Positions 7,199-14,930 of a stretch of 40,160 bases of DNA are shown one piece after another. Location: the NCBI GenBank assembly GCA_021844645.1, contig JAKBTA010000004.1:1-40160 (forward strand). Reading direction: 5' to 3'. The position numbers and the translations under genes were made by a program. The stretch comes from Nitrospirota bacterium. Lineage in GTDB: Bacteria > Nitrospirota_A > Leptospirillia > Leptospirillales > Leptospirillaceae. The notes beneath the pieces are model-generated. The model ran no database searches and had not been told where the DNA came from. It saw only the letters and a program-made list of their open reading frames with translations. Every line of letters starts with the position of its first letter. Positions within the stretch are counted from its first letter, which is position 1.

Positions 7199-7363
7199 TT
7201 AAACAGGCTCGACTCTTTTAAAAATACATTGATAAGGAACATCAGGGTTATTCATAACAATAACCTGAACAAGCTCCCATCCATCATTCCCTACAAAGTT
7301 GAGCTGATTTTCCACCTGCTCACGACTGACGCCAACCACTCGATATTCCCAGCGATGACTCAC
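7199..7363 (-). CDS. DUF4177-like small protein (54 aa)
   Basis: The 54-residue product carries HRWEYRVVGV at its start, GNDGWELVQV in the middle and CIFKRVEPV at its end. This is the pattern of DUF4177 proteins (WEYxxV, then GxxGWELVxV, then FKR), which are short beta-rich domains of unknown function. The GTG start (7361-7363) overlaps the TGA stop of the 77-residue gene before it in the four bases GTGA, so translation is probably coupled; AAAAGGG lies 8-9 bases upstream. It is the last gene of the minus-strand run that begins at rpsF, and it converges with the gene ending at 7179. No key residues can be named because the family has no known activity. Confidence 0.75.
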   Translation of the reverse strand: MSHRWEYRVVGVSREQVENQLNFVGNDGWELVQVIVMNNPDVPYQCIFKRVEPV

Positions 7364-7593
7364 TCCTTGGACCCTTTTTGAACCTCACCATTTAAGGAAG
7401 CCAATATCCTTTTTGCCTGGGTCTTTTTCTGATAATTTCTACGCAGCTTCTTTTTGATCCTTTTCAATGCGGCATTACCAGGAATAGACTCGGGAGAGAT
7501 GGTGGGGAGAAGTTCTTTTCGTTTATTTTTCAGTTTTTCAGATTTTTCAGCGCAATTGGCAATAACAGCTTCAATCTTTTCTGTAACACTCAT
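7360..7593 (-). CDS. Small, very basic protein of unknown function (77 aa)
   Basis: The product is rich in lysine and arginine, especially residues 20-27 and 45-62 (KRIKKKLRRNYQKKTQAKR), and is predicted mostly helical with no membrane segment. Such composition suggests nucleic-acid or ribosome contact, but that is inference only. The second ATG (MSVTEK) is chosen because AAGGA lies 8 bases upstream; the first ATG, three codons earlier, directly abuts the same site. It follows rlpA by 24 bases and overlaps the DUF4177-like gene by 4 bases, so these genes likely form one transcript. Confidence 0.6.
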   Translation of the reverse strand: MSVTEKIEAVIANCAEKSEKLKNKRKELLPTISPESIPGNAALKRIKKKLRRNYQKKTQAKRILASLNGEVQKGSKE

Positions 7594-7617
7594 AATGCTC
7601 ATCCTTTTTGAATATGG

Positions 7618-8310
7618 TTAGAGTTTAACTACAAAAGCCTCTCCGAGGCTTTTTTTCAATTTGCTCGCTGCAACATGTGCAAGAGACAGTGTGGGGTAGA
7701 GACCAACCCTCACTCGATAAATATGGCCTCCCCGGTAATAACTTGTCACAATTTCCCTATGCGAATACCCTGAAAGACGCCTCATAAAAACTTCTGCATC
7801 TTTTCTATTGGTAAAGGTTCCGACTTGAATCGCATAATTTGAGCGCTGAACCTCTTGGGCAAAAGCAGCCTCATTCAATGGTGTAATCCGAACTGGAGCT
7901 GTTCCGTTCCCCAGCATACCAATTTTTTTGGCGGCCAACCAAGAAAGGTCAATGATTCTTCCTTCGACAAACGGCCCACGATCGTTGATCAGTACATCAA
8001 CTTCTTTATTATTTTTAAGATTCTGGACGCGAACTCTCGTCCCCAGAGGCAAAGTCCTATGTGCTGCCGTAAGTTCGTTTTTCCTGAATATAGAGCCGCT
8101 GGCGGTTGGTTTTCCATAAAAAGTCGGACCATACCAAGAGGCAATACCAACCTGAGGAAAAGACTGGTCATTAAGTGTCCCGGAACCTCCATGGATCCCC
8201 GATGTATCACTATACCCCCAATGCGCATGGGTATCAAAGATAGAGCTACAACCCGCAAAAAAGAACAGTGAAACAAACAGAAACAGTCTTTGTGCAGTCC
8301 CGAGATTCAT
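7618..8310 (-). CDS. rlpA: RlpA-family septal ring lipoprotein (DPBB and SPOR domains)
   Basis: A 230-residue lipoprotein. The signal peptide ends in the lipobox FAGC (Cys at about residue 20). A double-psi beta-barrel domain (about 55-140) has GIASWYGPTFYGKPTASG, AAHRTLPLGTRVRV and NDRGPFVEGRIIDLS, the RlpA hallmarks including the catalytic-type aspartate in NDRGP. A SPOR domain (about 155-230, YAIQVGTFTNRKDAEVF) binds denuded peptidoglycan at the division site. RlpA proteins cleave glycan strands lacking stem peptides in some bacteria. The ATG at 8308-8310 overlaps the stop of the DUF2232 gene by one base (TAATG). An earlier in-frame start would put the signal peptide internally, so I reject it. 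Confidence 0.93.
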   Translation of the reverse strand: MNLGTAQRLFLFVSLFFFAGCSSIFDTHAHWGYSDTSGIHGGSGTLNDQSFPQVGIASWYGPTFYGKPTASGSIFRKNELTAAHRTLPLGTRVRVQNLKNNKEVDVLINDRGPFVEGRIIDLSWLAAKKIGMLGNGTAPVRITPLNEAAFAQEVQRSNYAIQVGTFTNRKDAEVFMRRLSGYSHREIVTSYYRGGHIYRVRVGLYPTLSLAHVAASKLKKSLGEAFVVKL

Positions 8311-9251
8311 TAGTCTGACTCGCCGGTAGATTCTTTCTGCGGACGTAGTTTTCGAAAATCCAGCCAAACATCAAGGATCCCGACGATTGAAAGCATAACA
8401 AGGATCAACGGCTGAAGCATGATGAAAGCACTTGTAACAATCCAAAACCATAAACCAAATGATCGGGATTTTGTATAACTCGTTATGACTCCCACACCTT
8501 GAGCAATGTAAACAGTCCCTATAACAAGTAAAAAGTTAACACCTAGCATTCTTGTAAGGTCATGAGGAATAGCCAGAAGTGCCAAGGCAATAATAAAAAC
8601 AAACACAAGCTGATCCGGCAAATACCACCGTGAGATTCCCTTGCGGGTTGTTAGGCTTGATTTTCTCATAAGAAACTCATCAACAAGAGAGACTTGAGTA
8701 AATGCAGTCAGAATAATTCCCGAAAGAAGGAACCCGGGGAGTATAGCCAGAAATGATTGAAACAGCTGAGGCTCCATCTGTTTGATTAACACCATATCAG
8801 ATGGAGAAATCGGAGTTGGAGAGTTCTTCAGATAGTTCGCAAGAAAGAGGTGGAAAGAATCAGAAAAGCTTTTCTGAAGGATCTGGAGAATATGCCCTGA
8901 AGTCTTAAAATAAGCGAGGGAGATAATAAAAGAAGTAAATCCAGCAATCTGAAGAGAGACCATGGCTACGATTTTTGAGATTGGGTAATGACGCCGAACC
9001 AACTCCCCAGTCAACACCCCGGACATTCCGGCCCAAGCCAGATAAAAAACCAGCCATAGCGGGCTATGGCCAAGAATCTCAACGAGCGCTCCGGATAAAA
9101 CCATCGCACCAAGACCCAACTGCTGTCGATGGTGAGATATCTGGGCAAGGGCGAGAGGAACTCCCGAAAAAAGAGCAAGGAACACCCCTACCCGCGGATA
9201 ATTAGTGACCCCCAGAAACAAGGCTGAGGATGTTGAGACGGCTAAGAGCAA
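8310..9251 (-). CDS. DUF2232 (YybS-like) polytopic membrane protein
   Basis: The product has about 313 residues and roughly eight membrane helices. The C-terminal half fits DUF2232: PGFLLSGIILTAFTQVSLVD at about 167-188, ISRWYLPDQLVFVFI at about 207-221, then a helix with GVNFLLVIGTVYIAQGVGV and a closing helix ILDVWLDFRKL. Members occur beside rpsR and rplI in many bacteria and have no settled function. Here it follows rpsR by about 30 bases. The start is uncertain: the TTG at 9249-9251 has GGAG only 2 bases away, and the open frame continues upstream into LNTKFPLGA, so a non-standard codon further up is possible. Confidence 0.8.
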   Translation of the reverse strand: MLLAVSTSSALFLGVTNYPRVGVFLALFSGVPLALAQISHHRQQLGLGAMVLSGALVEILGHSPLWLVFYLAWAGMSGVLTGELVRRHYPISKIVAMVSLQIAGFTSFIISLAYFKTSGHILQILQKSFSDSFHLFLANYLKNSPTPISPSDMVLIKQMEPQLFQSFLAILPGFLLSGIILTAFTQVSLVDEFLMRKSSLTTRKGISRWYLPDQLVFVFIIALALLAIPHDLTRMLGVNFLLVIGTVYIAQGVGVITSYTKSRSFGLWFWIVTSAFIMLQPLILVMLSIVGILDVWLDFRKLRPQKESTGESD

Positions 9252-9280
9252 GGCTCCTAACGGAAATTTTGTATTCAGGC

Positions 9281-9511
9281 TTATTTTTCCTCAGAAAAAG
9301 CAAAAAATGCAACATTACGTCCCTGCTTGATTGCCGCTGCCAAATGACGCTGGTGCAGAGCACAAGTACCAGAGAGACGACGGGGAATAATCTTGCCTCT
9401 TTCGGTCAGAAAGCTTTTGATATTGTTGACATCCTTATAATCAATACCCAATTTCTCTGTACAAAAACGGCATACTTTTTTTCTGGTATAGGAACGTGCT
9501 GGCATTGCCAT
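9281..9511 (-). CDS. rpsR: 30S ribosomal protein bS18
   Basis: A 76-residue basic protein with the bS18 signature: [14 protein letters not shown] near residues 15-28 and the core [15 protein letters not shown] at 34-48, followed by [17 protein letters not shown]. It binds 16S rRNA together with bS6. It retains cysteines at 14 and 17 (CRFC), as in zinc-binding forms of S18. AAGGAG lies 7 bases before the ATG. Order rpsF-ssb-rpsR is conserved across bacteria. Confidence 0.97.
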   Translation of the reverse strand: MAMPARSYTRKKVCRFCTEKLGIDYKDVNNIKSFLTERGKIIPRRLSGTCALHQRHLAAAIKQGRNVAFFAFSEEK

Positions 9512-9575
9512 GTTAAATCTCCTTAAATAGTCAGTAAAATTAACCAGTGAATACTACTTCAGCTCCCCACTCATA

Positions 9576-9998
9576 TCAAAAGGGAACATCACTTTCATTC
9601 GAGGAATAACCACCAAGACCCAGTTCATCATCTTGAGGGAAGGAAGGTGACCCCGATTGAGGTGACTTTCTGGATCCCCCCATGAAGGTGATTGATTGAA
9701 CAACTACTTCAACCTTGCTTCTTTTTTGCCCTTCCTGCTCCCAGCGTCTTTGTTGCAAACGCCCTTCTACCAATAAGGGAGCTCCTTTTTCCAGGTAGTT
9801 TTTTACAAGATCCGCCTGTTTACCAAAAGCGACGAGATCAATGTAGGAAACATCATCCTTTGAGTCAGCTTCCTGACGGGAACGGTTGCTATTGATAGCA
9901 AGCGTAAAACTCGCAACAGGAGCACCTTCCCGGGTAAAACGAACCTCAGGGTCTCTGGTCAAATTCCCGAGCAGGATTACTTTGTTGAAATTGCTCAA
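9576..9998 (-). CDS. ssb: Single-stranded DNA-binding protein
   Basis: A 140-residue protein with an N-terminal OB fold (about 1-108: NKVILLGNLTRDPEVRFT, then SYIDLVAFGKQADLVKNYLEKG and LLVEGRLQQRRWE). A flexible linker leads to the acidic C-terminal tip ESDVPF, which recruits replication and repair enzymes. It covers single-stranded DNA during replication and repair as a tetramer. The start codon is TTG and overlaps the TGA stop of rpsF in TTGA, so translation is probably coupled. Confidence 0.96.
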   Translation of the reverse strand: MSNFNKVILLGNLTRDPEVRFTREGAPVASFTLAINSNRSRQEADSKDDVSYIDLVAFGKQADLVKNYLEKGAPLLVEGRLQQRRWEQEGQKRSKVEVVVQSITFMGGSRKSPQSGSPSFPQDDELGLGGYSSNESDVPF

Positions 9999-10372
9999 CG
10001 AGCCTCTCCTTCAAGCATGGCAGAATCGTCCTGATCAGCGGTAGCTTCCTCCTGTGAGGACTCTGATTTCGGGAAAACAAGCTTTTCTTTTCGAACAATC
10101 ATGCTCTTTACAACGCGCTCATCGATCCTTGCCTGTCGGTCAAGCTCAGAAATGTCTGCAGGATTCTTAAGCTCAATATAAAGGATGACATATTCTGCTC
10201 TCTTTTCCTTGTTCAATTCATAAGCCATTCTCTTTCGCCCCAATTTCTGGACATGATGCACTGTCCCGGATTTGGACTCGACAAGAGATGTAAAGCGAGA
10301 GACAGCGGCGGCAGACTCTTCATCGGTCAGTTGTGACTTTAAAAGCAAAACACATTCATAAAAAGCTGACAT
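9995..10372 (-). CDS. rpsF: 30S ribosomal protein bS6
   Basis: A 125-residue product beginning MSAFYECVLLLKSQLTDEE, with the conserved GRKRMAYELNKEKRAEYVI at about 45-63 that forms the bS18/rRNA contact. The C-terminal tail (from about 100) is acidic, as in many bS6 proteins. I chose the ATG at 10370-10372, with GGAG 10 bases upstream; a TTG two codons earlier would have closer spacing and is an alternative. It heads the rpsF-ssb-rpsR-DUF2232-rlpA run. Confidence 0.95.
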   Translation of the reverse strand: MSAFYECVLLLKSQLTDEESAAAVSRFTSLVESKSGTVHHVQKLGRKRMAYELNKEKRAEYVILYIELKNPADISELDRQARIDERVVKSMIVRKEKLVFPKSESSQEEATADQDDSAMLEGEAR

Positions 10373-10440
10373 GATCAATATTCTCCATTGGCACGTTAGT
10401 TAATAATTGCTTTCTGATGAAAGCAACCGGTAAAGAAGAG

Positions 10441-11535
10441 TCAAACATTAAATCTGAAGTAGATGATATCACCATCTCGAACGCGGTACTCTTTGCCTTC
10501 CAGCTTCAGGAGACCTTTTTCCTTGACTGCTTTTTCAGAACCAAGACGGTCGATATCTTCAAATTTCATAACTTCAGCTCGAATAAATCCACGCTCAATA
10601 TCTGAATGAATTTGTCCTGCTGCTTGAGGAGCAAGGGTTCCGTCCTGGATCGTCCAAGCCCGAACCTCATCCTCCCCCGCGGTCAAAAATGACAAAAGAC
10701 CGAGGAGCCGGTAACTCTCACGAATGAGTCGTTCAAGACCTGACTCTTTCATGCCCAGATCTGCCAAAAATACCTTCTGGTCGGCGGGAGAAAGCGATGC
10801 TATTTCGGCCTCTATCTTGCCTGAAATGGCAAGCAACTCTCCACCTCTTGCCTTGACAGCCTCTTCAAGCTTCTTATATGAGTCGGAGTGAATCTCCTCA
10901 CCCGCATCGGAAATATTAGCAAGATACAGGATTGGCTTCTGAGTCAAAAGAAAGAGACTTTTCCTGAAGGATTCCGCCTCTTCCGGCGATGGAACCATCC
11001 GGGCGGGAACTCCTTGGTCCAATGCCTGTCGAAGGGCTTCCAGTGTCTCCTTTTGAAGAGATGCGTCTTTCCCGCCCGCCCTGAACAGCTTTTCAGATTT
11101 AGCAATCCGGGCAGTAACAGTTGCCAGATCGGCCAACAATAACTCTGTCTCAATCACTTCGAGATCAGAAATTGGATCAACCTTACCTTGCACATGAATC
11201 ACATCAGGATCATTGAAAATTCTAACAACCTGAATAATTGCATCAACACTTCTTATGTGGCTAAGAAACTGGTTTCCAAGCCCCTCCCCCTGACTGGCTC
11301 CCTTTACAAGACCAGCTATATCAACAAACTCAAAAAAAGTTGGGGTCCTTTTTTTGGGGTTGTAGATCTCAGTCAAACGATCAAGCCTTCGGTCAGGAAC
11401 AGGAACGACCCCAACATGAGGATCGATGGTACAAAACGGGAAGTTTGCGACCTGGGCACTACCAGAGGTCAACGCATTAAACAGCGTAGACTTGCCAACA
11501 TTGGGCAACCCCACAATACCACATTGGAAACTCAC
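10441..11535 (-). CDS. ychF: YchF, Obg-family ATPase/GTPase
   Basis: A 364-residue protein, matching the usual length of about 363. The P-loop GLPNVGKST is at residues 8-16, followed by FPFCTIDPHVGVVPVPD (switch region), DIAGLVKGAS (G3) and, in the G4 position, NISD, typical of YchF, which prefers ATP. A coiled-coil insertion (about 125-200) and the C-terminal TGS domain (about 280-364, ending GDIIYFRFNV) follow. YchF associates with ribosomes and modulates stress responses. I chose the GTG at 11533-11535 (MSFQCGIVG) because GGAG lies 9 bases upstream. It follows pth, as in many bacteria. Confidence 0.95.
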   Translation of the reverse strand: MSFQCGIVGLPNVGKSTLFNALTSGSAQVANFPFCTIDPHVGVVPVPDRRLDRLTEIYNPKKRTPTFFEFVDIAGLVKGASQGEGLGNQFLSHIRSVDAIIQVVRIFNDPDVIHVQGKVDPISDLEVIETELLLADLATVTARIAKSEKLFRAGGKDASLQKETLEALRQALDQGVPARMVPSPEEAESFRKSLFLLTQKPILYLANISDAGEEIHSDSYKKLEEAVKARGGELLAISGKIEAEIASLSPADQKVFLADLGMKESGLERLIRESYRLLGLLSFLTAGEDEVRAWTIQDGTLAPQAAGQIHSDIERGFIRAEVMKFEDIDRLGSEKAVKEKGLLKLEGKEYRVRDGDIIYFRFNV

Positions 11536-11565
11536 TACACACAACTCCAATCAGTACAAAAAATT

Positions 11566-12132
11566 CTAGGCACCATCCGAAGTTTTCCTCATCGACAACA
11601 ACCAGCGGTCAACCATCTCCCTGAATGACTTCCAGGCAAGAACAAAGGACTCCCGTTCTGAAGAAGGAATTTGTCCCAGAACATAGTCACTTAAATCAAC
11701 ACCAGGTGGTGGGGATCCGACACCCACCCGTATCCTGGCAATACGATCAGATCCTGCAGCCTGAATTATCGAGAGCAAACCCTTTTGACCACCAGCACCA
11801 CCACCTTCGCGATAACGAAGAGTTCCTGAAGGAAGATTGATGTCATCGGAGAGAATGAGCACCCTCTCTGGCAAATCAATATTTTTCTGCTTCATCCATG
11901 GAACAACACGACCACTCAGGTTCATATAAGTTTCAGGGAAAGACAGGAAGACCCTGAGACCGTCTACCATCCCTTCCCCCCATAGAATCGAGTCTTTTCT
12001 CTGGGCAAGGGGAATATTTAAATCCCGGGCTAAATTATCAAGGAATATCTTCCCTGCATTATGCCTGGTCCATCGATAATTCTCCCCAGGATTTCCAAGA
12101 CCTACAATGGCACAAGGCCTGAACGGGGACAT
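11566..12132 (-). CDS. pth: Peptidyl-tRNA hydrolase
   Basis: A 188-residue enzyme that frees tRNA from prematurely released peptidyl-tRNA. Visible family motifs are VGLGNPGENYRWTRHNAG near residues 9-26 with the catalytic-type His in TRHN, ETYMNLSG near 67-74, and DDINLPSG near 96-103 with the conserved Asp. The loop that reads GGHNG in E. coli is GGQKGLLSI here, replacing the His-Asn pair; the fold and remaining catalytic residues are intact. It sits between rplY and ychF, the common bacterial order. No strong Shine-Dalgarno sequence precedes the ATG, which is 11 bases past the rplY stop. Confidence 0.94.
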   Translation of the reverse strand: MSPFRPCAIVGLGNPGENYRWTRHNAGKIFLDNLARDLNIPLAQRKDSILWGEGMVDGLRVFLSFPETYMNLSGRVVPWMKQKNIDLPERVLILSDDINLPSGTLRYREGGGAGGQKGLLSIIQAAGSDRIARIRVGVGSPPPGVDLSDYVLGQIPSSERESFVLAWKSFREMVDRWLLSMRKTSDGA

Positions 12133-12143
12133 CAGAAGTAGAC

Positions 12144-12746
12144 TTACGCCTTCCCTGCCGCTGGAGCCGAAACAGCTTCAGCCCTTGGTGGGACAAGATG
12201 AAGCAAAACTGTTTCCGGGTTATCAAGAATCCTGATTCCGGAAATAACAGGAAGATCCCTGACATGAAACGAATCATTGAGGTTCATCATGGACGCGTCT
12301 ACCTTGATATGATCCGGCATAACAGCAGGAAGGCACTCCACAGTCAATTCCCTGACATTATGATCCAGCGTCCCACCCATTTTGACTCCAACAGGCACTT
12401 CTCCAACAATTTCGACCGGAACTTTGTTTTTGACGAGGTCATCGGATGATATTTCCATAAAATCCAGATGAAGGATGCGACCTGTCAAAGGATCCCGCTG
12501 AATATCTCTGACCAGGGCCAGCTTGGTTTTATCTGACTGCACACCATCAAGCTCGATCTGAAAGATTGCATGTGACCCCGCATGACGATGAAAAAGTTTC
12601 TGAACATGGCTCAATGTCAATGATAAGGAAACGGTCTTTCCTTTGCCGTAAAGAACGGCAGGGATCATTCCCTCTCGGCGAAGGGTCCTGGCCACACCTT
12701 TACCTGAATTATTTCTGACCTTCGCTTCAACAACCGGATTCTGCAT
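12144..12746 (-). CDS. rplY: 50S ribosomal protein bL25 (Ctc form)
   Basis: A 200-residue protein with two parts. The N-terminal 5S-rRNA-binding L25 domain (about 1-90) contains RREGMIPAVLYGKGK and RDPLTGRILHLDF. A C-terminal TL5/Ctc beta domain (about 95-185, KVPVEIVGEVPVGVKMGG and LPVISGIRILDNPETVLLHL) ends in an Ala-rich tail. It binds 5S rRNA in the large subunit. The ATG giving MQNPVVEAK is preferred; GGGGGAG precedes it closely. A longer version from an upstream TTG adds an unlikely hydrophobic start. It lies between prs and pth. Confidence 0.95.
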   Translation of the reverse strand: MQNPVVEAKVRNNSGKGVARTLRREGMIPAVLYGKGKTVSLSLTLSHVQKLFHRHAGSHAIFQIELDGVQSDKTKLALVRDIQRDPLTGRILHLDFMEISSDDLVKNKVPVEIVGEVPVGVKMGGTLDHNVRELTVECLPAVMPDHIKVDASMMNLNDSFHVRDLPVISGIRILDNPETVLLHLVPPRAEAVSAPAAGKA

Positions 12747-12807
12747 AACTCCCCCAAGGTAAAATACTGCTGTTTCCAATGAACAACCGGAACCCTATAG
12801 CTCCGTT

Positions 12808-13749
12808 TCAAACAAATAGGGAACTCACAGACTCATCGTCGTGAATTCTCTTGATCGCCTCTCCTAGAAGTGCGCCCACTGAATAAACGCTTATCTTCTC
12901 GCAAACAGACTCTTTCCCGTTCAAGGGAATTGAATTTGTCACGATCACTTCATCAATCACTGAACGGTTTAACCGATCCAGTGCAGGACCTGACAACACC
13001 GCATGCGTTGCAACAGCCACAACCCTCCGTGCACCGGCATCTTTGGCAGCCTGTGCTCCCTGAGTAATCGTCCCGGCGGTATCGATCATATCGTCCAGAA
13101 TTACCGCAGTGAACCCTTCAACATCTCCGATTATATTCATTACCTGAGACTGATTTGGGCCTTCCCTCCGCTTGTCGATAATAGCCAGCGGAGCCTGCAG
13201 CCTTTTCGCAAAAGCTCTTGTTCGCTCGACCCCACCTGCGTCCGGAGACAGCATAACCAGCTTTTCCGAAAGAAGAATTTTCCTGAGCGGCTCAAGAAGG
13301 ATTGGGGTACCGTGCAGATGATCAACCGGAATATTAAAAAAACCCTGCAATTGTCCCGTATGAAGATCAAGCGTCAAGGCCCTTGTCGCACCAGCTGTAG
13401 TGATCAGGTCAGCGACAAGTTTTGCTGTGATAGGAACGCGGGGCTGGTCCTTTCTGTCCTGACGGGCATAGGCATAATATGGAAGAACGGCAGTTATGCG
13501 CTGCGCAGATGCTCGCTTAAGAGCATCAATCATGACAAGCAGTTCCATAAGATGATTGTTGACCGGGTCTGAAAGAGACTGAATAACAAAAACATCGTCG
13601 CCCCGAACGTTTTCATCTACTCTTACCCTTGTTTCCCCATCGGAAAAGGAGGTAACAGTTGCCTGTCCCAGATTTGTGTTTAAGTAGCGGGCTATCTCTA
13701 GAGCCAAAGGGACATTGGCGTTCCCGGAAAAAATCTTAACGGCCCGCAA
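12808..13749 (-). CDS. prs: Ribose-phosphate pyrophosphokinase
   Basis: A 313-residue PRPP synthase, full length for class I. It transfers pyrophosphate from ATP to ribose-5-phosphate, feeding purine, pyrimidine, histidine, tryptophan and NAD synthesis. Motifs include RQDRKDQPRVPITAK near 97-111, the metal site DLHTGQLQGFF near 128-138, LSPDAGGVERTRAFAKRL near 167-184 and the PRPP-binding loop VILDDMIDTAGT near 215-226. The start is TTG at 13747-13749 with AAAGG 7 bases upstream. It lies between tRNA-Gln and rplY, an order shared by many proteobacteria and relatives. Its product ribose-5-phosphate donor pathway is represented by zwf and pgl elsewhere in the window. Confidence 0.96.
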   Translation of the reverse strand: MRAVKIFSGNANVPLALEIARYLNTNLGQATVTSFSDGETRVRVDENVRGDDVFVIQSLSDPVNNHLMELLVMIDALKRASAQRITAVLPYYAYARQDRKDQPRVPITAKLVADLITTAGATRALTLDLHTGQLQGFFNIPVDHLHGTPILLEPLRKILLSEKLVMLSPDAGGVERTRAFAKRLQAPLAIIDKRREGPNQSQVMNIIGDVEGFTAVILDDMIDTAGTITQGAQAAKDAGARRVVAVATHAVLSGPALDRLNRSVIDEVIVTNSIPLNGKESVCEKISVYSVGALLGEAIKRIHDDESVSSLFV

Positions 13750-13907
13750 CGAGTTACCTTTCTGTTCTGCAATAAATATAAAGCACAGGACAAATACCCA
13801 ATCTCAGCAGAAACCAACCAATGAGCAAAAAGTCCCGGCACCAGCAAACACTTTCCTTGCCCAAAACATAAAAAACGCTCTGAGCAAGACATCTCCCTTG
13901 GTCAATA

Positions 13908-13982
13908 TGGTTGGGGCGCCAGGATTCGAACCTGGGAATGCGAGATCCAAATTCTCGTGACTTGCCGCTTGTCGACGCCCCA
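13908..13982 (-). tRNA. tRNA-Gln (TTG)
   Basis: A minus-strand cloverleaf with acceptor tggggcg paired to cgcccca. The anticodon loop atttgga gives TTG, the T-loop is GGTTCGAATCC, and CCA is encoded at 13908-13910. It lies between ispE and prs, a placement seen in several bacterial lineages. Confidence 0.97.
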
Positions 13983-14012
13983 GTGCAACACATACTAGCA
14001 TGGCATTAAAGA

Positions 14013-14930
14013 TCATGACAGCGGGGAACGTTCCAATGTTTCAAAAGCATCAGCCCATCCACCATACTTCGACTGAAGGGCTTTCACCGCCTGTTCCGCA
14101 GACGCCCTGTCACGAAACACTCCAAAAACAGTCGGACCGGAGCCACTCATCAAGGACTTATCGGCACCAAACTCCAAAAAACTTTTCTTAACAGAACAAA
14201 GCTCCGGATGGAGAGTGAAAGCCACCGCTTCAAGATCGTTCATGTATACATCCTGCCGCAAAAGACCTTCAATCTTAGATACTGCAGCAGCTTCTGTCAA
14301 CTCTTCAGAAACTCCAACATTCAGACTTCGGTATACCAGCGAAGTTGACAAAGAAAATCCAGGATTCCAGAGGACAACAATTTTAGACCTCTCTGCCGGG
14401 AGAGGTAAAATCTTCTCCCCCCTCCCCCACCCCAATGCGTGGGGCGTTCCTAGAAAAAAGGGAACATCACTTCCCAAAGAAGATGCCATGTCACTCAACT
14501 CAGCAAACGAAAGACCTGAGCCCAACAAACGATTAACCCCCAACAAAGTCCCGGCGGCATCTGAAGACCCCCCACCCAGCCCTGCTCCTACCGGAATATG
14601 TTTTTCCAGCTCAATCGATATTCGTGGAAGTCGTTTAGTCGTATATCTCCCCAGGACCAATCGGGCAGCACGAACGATAAGGTTGGTGTTCGGATCCCCA
14701 TCGATCACTCTTCCTCGAACTCTGAAGGAAATAGAGTCTTCCTGATCGGTAAAAACACCACTCTCCAGTTTCAGATGAAGCTTATCGAAACAGGAGATCA
14801 TCAGCATTCTCGTGATCAGCTCATGATAGCCGTCAGATCGTTTCCCGACAATCTTGAGAAACAAGTTGATTTTAGCCGGTAATAAAAGATCCATTGATTC
14901 TGTCACAGGGAAAGCACCATGGGTTGCCAT
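14013..14930 (-). CDS. ispE: 4-diphosphocytidyl-2-C-methyl-D-erythritol kinase
   Basis: A 305-residue GHMP-family kinase that phosphorylates the 2-hydroxyl of CDP-ME in the MEP isoprenoid pathway, the source of precursors for quinones and hopanoids. It shows PAKINLFLKIVGKRSDGYHEL near residues 18-38 (substrate site), the ATP-binding PVGAGLGGGSSDAAGTL near 112-128 and the C-terminal SGSGPTVFGVF near 262-272. The ATG at 14928-14930 is preferred, with AGGA 6 bases upstream. It overlaps the end of the DUF512 gene by 28 bases, so the two are probably translated together. Confidence 0.96.
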   Translation of the reverse strand: MATHGAFPVTESMDLLLPAKINLFLKIVGKRSDGYHELITRMLMISCFDKLHLKLESGVFTDQEDSISFRVRGRVIDGDPNTNLIVRAARLVLGRYTTKRLPRISIELEKHIPVGAGLGGGSSDAAGTLLGVNRLLGSGLSFAELSDMASSLGSDVPFFLGTPHALGWGRGEKILPLPAERSKIVVLWNPGFSLSTSLVYRSLNVGVSEELTEAAAVSKIEGLLRQDVYMNDLEAVAFTLHPELCSVKKSFLEFGADKSLMSGSGPTVFGVFRDRASAEQAVKALQSKYGGWADAFETLERSPLS

